Source of the DNA: Planctomycetota bacterium
GTDB taxonomy: Bacteria; Planctomycetota; UBA1135; GCA-002686595
Direction of reading: 5' to 3'
DNA length: 13,563 nucleotides
Assembly: GCA_011524785.1 (NCBI GenBank)
Contig: WTJQ01000367.1
Location: forward strand, 1-13,563
Program-made: the position numbers and the translations under genes
Shown here: positions 8,172 to 13,563 of the stretch, one piece after another
How positions within the stretch are numbered: position 1 is the first letter of the stretch
Layout: every line of letters starts with the position of its first letter
Notes under the pieces: generated by a model
Told to the model about the DNA's origin: nothing
The model's input: the letters and a program-made list of their open reading frames with translations, nothing else
Database searches by the model: none

Positions 8172-8199
8172 AGAATAGCACGCCTCCGCGCTTCTTCAG
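8172..8199 (-). promoter_or_regulatory. Probable leaderless promoter of the DUF1592/DUF1552 operon
   Basis: On the minus strand: CTGAAG (8199-8194; 3 of 6 to TTGACA), a 16-nt spacer, TATTCT (8177-8172; 4 of 6 to TATAAT), then 6 nt (CGTTCC) to the GTG at 8165, which is followed by ATG. No purine-rich site precedes the start. The layout matches that before the Gfo/Idh gene. Confidence 0.5.
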
Positions 8200-8281
8200 G
8201 GGTGCACACGCAGCCCGTACGCGCGACAGGCCGCGCATGGCGCAACGCACTCCGGGCGCAGGATCCCGGACGCCCAGTGCT

Positions 8282-8327
8282 ATGACCCCACCGCGCACAG
8301 CGCTGTGAGTCGTCAGCGCGGGGTCAT
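8282..8327. repeat. Nested inverted repeat (terminator or operator candidate)
   Basis: Outer arms ATGACCCC (8282-8289) and GGGGTCAT (8320-8327) are perfectly complementary. Inside, GCGC (8293-8296) can pair with GCGC (8316-8319). Within the loop lies a perfect 12-bp palindrome CACAGCGCTGTG (8296-8307). It lies 81 nt beyond the propeller stop and about 115 nt upstream of the DUF1592 start. There is no T-tract, so it may be a factor-dependent terminator, an operator, or chance. Confidence 0.4.
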
Positions 8328-8407
8328 GCGCACCCTGAAGGGCCACGCAGGATGCATGCGCCGGTCCGTCGCAACCCCGCGCGGCTGCGAGGCGAGCCGG
8401 GCCCTCC

Positions 8408-11257
8408 TCAGCGCGGGGCCGTGATCGGGTCGGGGACCACGCGCAGGGTCGCACGCTGCTCCTCGGCGCCGCCGCGCAGGACGAGGGTGTACTCGCCCTC
8501 GGCCGGGCCGCTGGACCAGCGCCGCCGGGGGCCGGTCCACAGCAGGCGATGCAGGCCAGGCTCGGCCGGGACCTCGAGCTTGGCGCGACTGCGGCCGCCG
8601 GACTCCAGGACCTCGACGGTGAGGCCGTCCGGCGCGGCGGTCGGGTCGCCCACCCACACGTGGATGGCCGCTCCACCCTCCGGATTGGAGCCGAACCAGT
8701 CGGCGTGGCCGGACGACGTGCTGAGGCTCCTGCGCTGCCAGCGCACGAGGTCTGCGGGGGGCAGCAGGGCGTGAGCCTGCTCGCGCGTGCCCTCGTCGAG
8801 GTGCGCGAGGGCGGCCACGTCGAGCGACCAGAAGCCGCGCCCGTGCGTGGCGAGGACGAGCTCGCGGTCCCGCGCGTGCAGCTTCAGGTCGTGCACCGCG
8901 ATGGTGGGGAGCCCGCTCCCGAGGGGGCTCCAGGTGGCGCCCCCATCGAGGCTGACCTGCACGCCGTGCTCGGTGCCCACGTACAGGATGCCCTCCTGGG
9001 CCGGGTCCTCCGCGATCACGTTCACGGGGGAGTGCGGCAGGCCAGCGTCGATGCGCGTCCAGGTCCGCCCCAGGTCCTCGGTGCGCCAGACCATCGGGCG
9101 GAAGTCGTCCTCCCGGTAGCCGGTGCACGTGACGAAGGCTCGCTCGGGCGCGTGCTCGGAGAGCACGACGCGGCTGACCCACCAGCCGTTCGGAAGGCCG
9201 GCCAGCTTCCCGCTCAGGTTGGTCCAGGTGTGCCCCCCGTCGCGGGTGAGCTGCACGAGGCCGTCGTCGGTGCCGACCATCAGGGTGTCGGGCTCGAACG
9301 CGCTCTCGGCGACCGTGGTGATCGTGCAGTGCGGGACGTTGCCGGCGATCTTCTCGGGGTTGGCGGTGGTCAGGTCCTCGGTCACGAGCGACCAGGTGTC
9401 GCCGCGGTCGAGCGACTTGAACAGCCGGTTGCCCCCGAACCACACGGTGCGCGGGTTGTGCCGCGAGAGCAGGATCGGGGAGTTCCAGTTGAAGCGGTAC
9501 TCCTCCCCCTCGGGAGCGCGGGGCTGGATGCCCTGGCTCGACCAGGAGTCCACGTCGCGGCGGTAGATCCAGCCGAACTGGCTCTCGCCGTAGACGGTGC
9601 TCGGATCCTCGGGGTCGATCTGGGCGTAGAAGCCGTCCCCGCCCCCCACGCGGTACCACTCGCCCGTGCCGATGCCGCGCGGGTCGCGCGAGGTCGAGGG
9701 CCCGCCCCAGGTGCCGTTGTCCTGGGTGCCGCCATAGACGCGGAAGGGCCAGGACTGGTCGAGGCCCACGGCGTAGAACTGCGCCAGGGGCAGGTTGTCG
9801 AAGTGACGCCAGGTCCGCCCGCGGTCCGTGGAGAGGTGCAGCCCGCCGTCGTTGCCGAGCCAGACGCGACGCCCGTCGCGCGGGTCGACCTCGACCGCGT
9901 GGTGGTCCACGTGCGTCCCCTGGGCGAGGTTCGCGTCCCAGCTGCGGCCGCCGTCGTCACTCCAGGAGAGGGGCACGCCGCAGACGTAGAGGCGCGCCTC
10001 GTCGCTCGGGTCCACGCGGATCTGGCCGTAGTAGTAGGCGGGGCTTCCGCCGATGGGCTCGCTGGAGCGCTTCTCCCAGGAGGCGCCGCCGTCCTCGGTG
10101 ATCCACACGCTGCCCCCGACCTCGCGCATGGTCGGGGTCCGATCGACCGCCAGCTGCAGGGCGGACCGGCTGATGCGCAGGGTGCGCTCCTCGTCCCCAC
10201 GCCGGACCACCAGCTCGACCTCGGCATCGGGATCCATGGCCGCGAGGCCGGTGGACCAGGACCACAGGCGATCCAGCGGGTTGCCCGCGAGGCTCACCAG
10301 CACGTCTCCCTCGCGCAGGCCCGCGCCGTGGGCGCCACCCCCGCGAGGCGCTGCGGTCACGGTGCGCACGCCCTTGGCGAAGCGCGTCTCGAGGGACAGG
10401 GTCGGATCCTCGTCGGGAGCCACCTCGATCCGGTTCTGGTCGCTGATGGAGGCGAAGAACACGCCCGCGCGACCCGGGAAGGCGGTCAGGCCGATGCGCC
10501 CGATGTCCCCCTCCGGCAGGCCGCTGCAGCGCTGCCAGGTGGCGCCACCGTCCGTGGAGCGGTGGATGGCCGAACCCGGTCCGTTGCCGTCGAAGTCCCA
10601 GGCGCGGCGCAGGCGCTCGTAGGAGGCCGCCAGCACGGTGTCGGGATCGGCCGGGTCGAGGGCGACGTCCACGACGCCCACGGTCGGCCCGAGGTCGAGC
10701 ACCTTGGTCCAGGTCGCGCCGGCGTCGTCCGTGCGGTAGAGCCCGCGCTCCTCGTTCGCGGTGTAGAGGTGCCCGAGCGCGGCGACGAAGGCCACGCGCG
10801 AGTCGTCGGGGTGCAGGACGATGCGCCCGATGTGGTGGGTCTCGTCGAGCCCGAGGTGGCTCCAGGTCTTGCCGCCGTCGGTCGTGCGATAGATCCCGTT
10901 GCCCCAGTAGGAGCTGCGCTGGTTGTTGGCCTCGCCGGTGCCGACCCAGATCACGTCCGGGTCCGCGGGGTCCCAGGCGATGTCGCCGATCGAGATGCTC
11001 GCCTCGTGCTGGAAGATGCACTCCCAGGTGACGCCCTCGTTCCGCGAGCGCCAGAGGCCGCCCGAGGCGGACGCCGCCAGGACGTCCAGCGGATCGTCGG
11101 CGCGGATCCCGATGTCGACGATCCGGCCGCTGAAGGTGCTGGGGCCGAGCTCACGGCAAGCGAGGGCCGGCAGCGCGGGATCGGTCGGGGCGGGGTCCTG
11201 GGGGGCGGCGGAGGCCGACGCCCAGGCCATGCAGAGGGGGAGGAGGAGCAGGCGCAT
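8408..11257 (-). CDS. Secreted Asp-box (BNR/sortilin-like) propeller protein with embedded PDZ domain
   Basis: A 949-residue exported protein. Residues 1-18 are a Sec signal (RLLLLPLCMAWASASA). I count 11 Asp-box motifs, S/T-x-D-x-G-x-T-W or close, near residues 71, 125, 176, 234, 387, 433, 476, 615, 671, 726 and 769, so the chain should form one or two beta-propellers of the VPS10/sortilin or BNR type. Such proteins are often labelled glycosyl hydrolases, but Asp boxes do not prove catalysis and I see no defined active site. Between boxes 4 and 5, residues about 290-365 look like a PDZ domain, with HGAGLREGDVLVSLAGNPL (310-328). The C-terminal 130 residues resemble the Ig/FlgD-like end module (GLHRLLWTG, GEYTLVLRGG, VVPDP). 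ATG 11257 is chosen over ATG 11296 because it starts the signal peptide and has a ribosome-binding site. Likely roles are carbohydrate or protein binding outside the cytoplasm. Confidence 0.9.
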   Translation of the reverse strand: MRLLLLPLCMAWASASAAPQDPAPTDPALPALACRELGPSTFSGRIVDIGIRADDPLDVLAASASGGLWRSRNEGVTWECIFQHEASISIGDIAWDPADPDVIWVGTGEANNQRSSYWGNGIYRTTDGGKTWSHLGLDETHHIGRIVLHPDDSRVAFVAALGHLYTANEERGLYRTDDAGATWTKVLDLGPTVGVVDVALDPADPDTVLAASYERLRRAWDFDGNGPGSAIHRSTDGGATWQRCSGLPEGDIGRIGLTAFPGRAGVFFASISDQNRIEVAPDEDPTLSLETRFAKGVRTVTAAPRGGGAHGAGLREGDVLVSLAGNPLDRLWSWSTGLAAMDPDAEVELVVRRGDEERTLRISRSALQLAVDRTPTMREVGGSVWITEDGGASWEKRSSEPIGGSPAYYYGQIRVDPSDEARLYVCGVPLSWSDDGGRSWDANLAQGTHVDHHAVEVDPRDGRRVWLGNDGGLHLSTDRGRTWRHFDNLPLAQFYAVGLDQSWPFRVYGGTQDNGTWGGPSTSRDPRGIGTGEWYRVGGGDGFYAQIDPEDPSTVYGESQFGWIYRRDVDSWSSQGIQPRAPEGEEYRFNWNSPILLSRHNPRTVWFGGNRLFKSLDRGDTWSLVTEDLTTANPEKIAGNVPHCTITTVAESAFEPDTLMVGTDDGLVQLTRDGGHTWTNLSGKLAGLPNGWWVSRVVLSEHAPERAFVTCTGYREDDFRPMVWRTEDLGRTWTRIDAGLPHSPVNVIAEDPAQEGILYVGTEHGVQVSLDGGATWSPLGSGLPTIAVHDLKLHARDRELVLATHGRGFWSLDVAALAHLDEGTREQAHALLPPADLVRWQRRSLSTSSGHADWFGSNPEGGAAIHVWVGDPTAAPDGLTVEVLESGGRSRAKLEVPAEPGLHRLLWTGPRRRWSSGPAEGEYTLVLRGGAEEQRATLRVVPDPITAPR

Positions 11258-11262
11258 GGGTT

Positions 11263-11268
11263 CCCCTT
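11263..11268 (-). promoter_or_regulatory. Ribosome-binding site of the propeller gene
   Basis: The minus strand reads AAGGGG, 5 nt before ATG 11257. It selects this start over the in-frame ATG at 11296. Just upstream lies a short tandem repeat, GGATCGGCA/GGATCGGCC on the plus strand (11269-11286), of unknown meaning. Confidence 0.6.
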
Positions 11269-11307
11269 GGATCGGCAGGATCGGCCGGTTCGGCAAGCGG
11301 GGACGTC

Positions 11308-11313
11308 ATATTA
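11308..11313 (-). promoter_or_regulatory. Possible -10 box of the propeller gene
   Basis: The minus strand reads TAATAT, the most AT-rich hexamer in this intergenic region. Transcription would start near 11301 and give a leader of about 44 nt carrying the ribosome-binding site. No good -35 is visible at standard spacing. Confidence 0.35.
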
Positions 11314-11366
11314 GGGCCTCGCCACGAAACCGAGTTCGAAGCGACACGCCTCGTACACGGCGTCGC

Positions 11367-11391
11367 GCCGCCGCAGGCGCTCTGCGGCCGC
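11367..11391. repeat. Dyad between the divergent propeller and symporter genes
   Basis: GCCGCAG (11370-11376) and CTGCGGC (11382-11388) form a perfect 7-bp dyad around GCGCT; two more pairs follow after one mismatch. It lies about midway between the possible -10 boxes of the two divergent genes (11308 and 11438). It might be an operator, but 7-bp dyads are expected by chance in DNA of this composition. Confidence 0.25.
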
Positions 11392-11437
11392 ACCTCGCCA
11401 TCCGGGCACCCGCCGCGCCCTCCAGGGGCCGCTCCGG

Positions 11438-11443
11438 TAGGCT
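11438..11443 (+). promoter_or_regulatory. Possible -10 box of the symporter operon
   Basis: TAGGCT fits TANNNT and lies 9 nt before ATG 11453, giving a leader of only a few bases. The AGGG nearer the ATG (11446-11449) leaves 3 nt and is too close to act as a normal ribosome-binding site. No convincing -35 is seen. Confidence 0.3.
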
Positions 11444-11452
11444 CCAGGGCGC

Positions 11453-11733
<281 letters not shown>

Positions 11734-11737
<4 letters not shown>

Positions 11738-13557
11738 CCGTCCAGGACTGGACCTTCCTGATCGTGGGGCTGACGTTCAGCCTCTACATCTTCATCGCCA
11801 TCCGCTCGCGCGCGTCCTCCACGGGCGAGTTCTACGTCGCGGGGACCGGCGTGCCGCCGCTCGCCAACGGGATGGCGACCGCCGCGGACTGGATGAGCGC
11901 CGCCTCGTTCCTCGGCATGGCGGGGCTGATCAGCTTCCTCGGGTACGACGGCTCCGTCTACCTCATGGGCTGGACGGGCGGGTACGTGCTGCTGGCGATC
12001 CTGCTCGCGCCGTACCTGCGCAAGTTCGGCAAGTTCACCGTGCCCGACTTCATCGGGGACCGATACGAGTCGGGCTTCGCGCGCAAGGTCGCCGTCTTCG
12101 CCGCGATCTTCGTCTCCTTCACCTACGTCGCCGGCCAGATGCGCGGCGTGGGCGTGGTCTTCAGCCGCTTCCTCGAGGTGAGCGTCGAGAAGGGCGTCGT
12201 GATCGGCATGGCGATCGTGTTCACCTACGCGGTGCTCGGCGGCATGAAGGGCATCACGTGGACCCAGGTCGCGCAGTACGCGATCCTGATCGTGGCCTTC
12301 CTCGTGCCCGCCGTGTTCATCTCGCAGATGCTCACGGGCAACCCGATCCCCCAGCTCGGGTTCGGGGGACGCCTCGAGGGCCCGCTGGGCCAGGAGGTCG
12401 CCACGGGGGGTGCCTGGCTGCTCGACACCCTGGATCGCCTGCACGACGAGCTCGGGTTCGCGCCGTACACGGACGGCTCCAAGCCGGTCGTGGACGTGTT
12501 CTGCATCACGCTCGCGCTGATGGTCGGCACCGCGGGCCTGCCCCACGTGATCGTGCGCTTCTACACGGTCCCCAGCGTGCGCGCCGCGCGGACGAGCGCC
12601 TTCTGGGCCCTGCTCTTCATCGCGATCCTCTACACGGCGGCGCCCGCCGTGGCCGCCTTCGCCCGCACGAACCTGATCCACGCCGTGGACGGCGCGCGCT
12701 ACGTCGCGGGCGAGGCCGCTCCCGACCCCGGGGAGAAGGCCCTGCCGGAGTGGTTCCGCACCTGGGAGGACACCGGGCTCATCGCCTGGGTCGACAAGAA
12801 CGGCGACGGCCTCGTGCAGTACCGCAAGGGCCCGGCCTTCGGCGCCCTCGATGGGAACGCGAAGCCCGTCTTCGCGGAGGAGCGCGGTCCCGCGGGGCAG
12901 CGCGTGGTGGCCAACCCGCCCACCGAGGGGCCCAACGAGCTCTACGTGGACCGCGACATCATGGTCCTCGCCAACCCCGAGATCGCGGGACTGCCGGCCT
13001 GGGTCATCGGCCTCGTGGCCGCCGGGGCCCTGGCGGCCGCGCTCTCCACCGCCGCCGGCCTGCTGCTCGTCGTGTCGACCGCGGTCAGCCACGATCTCCT
13101 CAAGCGCGGCTTCGCACCGAACATCAGCGAGCGCGGCGAGCTCATCGCGGCGCGCTGTGCGGCCGCGGTCGCGGTCGTGGTCGCCGGCATCCTCGGGATC
13201 TACCCGCCGGGCTTCGTGGCCCAGGTGGTGGCCTTCGCGTTCGGACTCGCGGCCAGCTCGTTCTTCCCCGCGATCGTGCTCGGCATCTTCAGCAAGCGCA
13301 TGAACAAGCTGGGCGCCGTCACCGGGATGGTGGTCGGTCTCGCCTTCACCGCCACCTACATCATCTGGTTCAAGTTCGTGGACAACGGTCCCGGGGCGAG
13401 TGAGCGCTGGCTCTGGGGCATCTCCCCCGAGGGCATCGGCTCGATCGGCATGCTGCTGAACTTCGCGGTGGCGCTCGTGCTGCAGCGCTTCGGCCCCCCG
13501 CCGACGACCGAGACCCAGCAGATGATCGAGGACATCCGCGTCCCGCGGGCGTCCTGA
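11734..13557 (+). CDS. Sodium:solute symporter, large subunit (VC_2705 type)
   Basis: A 607-residue inner-membrane transporter of the sodium:solute symporter (SSS) family, VC_2705-like subfamily, related to acetate/monocarboxylate carriers such as ActP. Some 13 hydrophobic segments are visible. Family blocks include EFYVAGTGVPPLANGMATAA (32-51) and ADWMSAASFLGMAG (51-64), the region that carries the sodium site in LeuT-fold carriers. Others are LAPYLRKFGKFTVPDFIGDR, GLPHVIVRFYTVPSVRAAR (near 268-286) and AAALSTAAGLLLVVSTAVSHDL. A hydrophilic loop at about 330-410 contains DKNGDGLVQY (354-363), resembling an EF-hand calcium loop. I think this loop is usual for the subfamily. The start is GTG overlapping the DUF4212 stop. 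Substrate is probably a short organic acid, by family only. The gene is complete, ending 6 nt before the window edge. Confidence 0.94.
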
Positions 13558-13563
13558 GGCCCG

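Larger units (their letters stand above)
8166..8407. other. Intergenic region between the propeller and DUF1592 genes
   Basis: This 242-nt gap holds the likely promoter of the DUF1592 gene at its left end and the nested inverted repeat at 8282-8327. No protein-coding frame is convincing. The gap is large for this window and suggests that the propeller gene and the DUF1592/DUF1552 pair are separate transcripts. Confidence 0.5.

Noticed and set aside
4758..8285. Very long plus-strand open frame (over 1100 codons) opposite the DUF1592 gene
   Set aside because: It is antisense to a clearly coding gene, its translation is low-complexity (Val/Arg/Glu/Gly-rich) with no domain pattern, and long antisense frames are expected at this GC content.
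8408..11257. Calling the Asp-box protein a sialidase or glycosyl hydrolase
   Set aside because: Asp boxes are structural. I could not identify the Arg triad or the Tyr/Glu pair needed for sialidase activity, and VPS10-like propellers explain the sequence better.
8549..11314. Long plus-strand open frame opposite the propeller gene
   Set aside because: Same pattern of GC-driven antisense frame. The minus strand carries a signal peptide and 11 Asp boxes.

Overview
This is a very GC-rich window (roughly 70% by eye, third codon positions almost all G or C). Its gene content is typical of Planctomycetota. The strongest marker is the adjacent pair of a DUF1587/1595/1592/1588/1585 c-type cytochrome protein and a DUF1552 protein. 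A Tat-exported Gfo/Idh/MocA oxidoreductase followed by a ConA/LamG-like lipoprotein, and a large Asp-box (BNR) propeller protein, point the same way. The GC level would suit a GC-rich planctomycete lineage such as the Pla3 group (Saltatorellus/Engelhardtia relatives). That placement is inference. Myxococcota and Acidobacteriota also carry some of these families.

Layout from left to right. Positions 1-223 hold no convincing gene. Positions 224-2416 (minus) are a two-gene operon: an exported Gfo/Idh/MocA oxidoreductase, then, after a 3-nt gap, a small lipoprotein with a ConA/LamG-like look. Divergent from it, 2506-3639 (plus) encodes a DUF418 (YeiB-like) membrane protein. It converges on 3673-8165 (minus), which holds the large cytochrome/DUF1592 protein followed 59 nt later by the DUF1552 protein. 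After a 242-nt gap, 8408-11257 (minus) encodes a secreted protein with 11 Asp-box motifs and what looks like a PDZ domain inserted in its propeller. Divergent from it, 11453-13557 (plus) is a two-gene operon for a two-subunit sodium:solute symporter (DUF4212 small subunit plus a VC_2705-type large subunit).

How the genes may work together. Six of the eight products are exported, lipid-anchored or in the membrane, apart from the symporter pair itself, which is also in the membrane, so the whole window concerns the cell envelope. Plausible jobs are oxidation or binding of sugar-like substrates (Gfo/Idh plus lipoprotein), periplasmic redox chemistry of unknown target (DUF1592/DUF1552), and uptake of a small organic acid (symporter). 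No transcription factor, RNA gene, mobile element or CRISPR array is visible.

Start sites show a pattern. Two first-in-operon genes (2416 and about 8165) have a -10-like TANNNT box exactly 6 nt before the start codon and no Shine-Dalgarno, as expected for leaderless mRNAs. Two operon-internal genes (937 and 11734) have strong GGAGG-type sites. I found no obviously new multi-gene defence or mobile system. The most interesting items are the PDZ insertion in the propeller protein, the tightly coupled oxidoreductase/lipoprotein pair, the probable leaderless starts, and a nested palindrome at 8282-8327.
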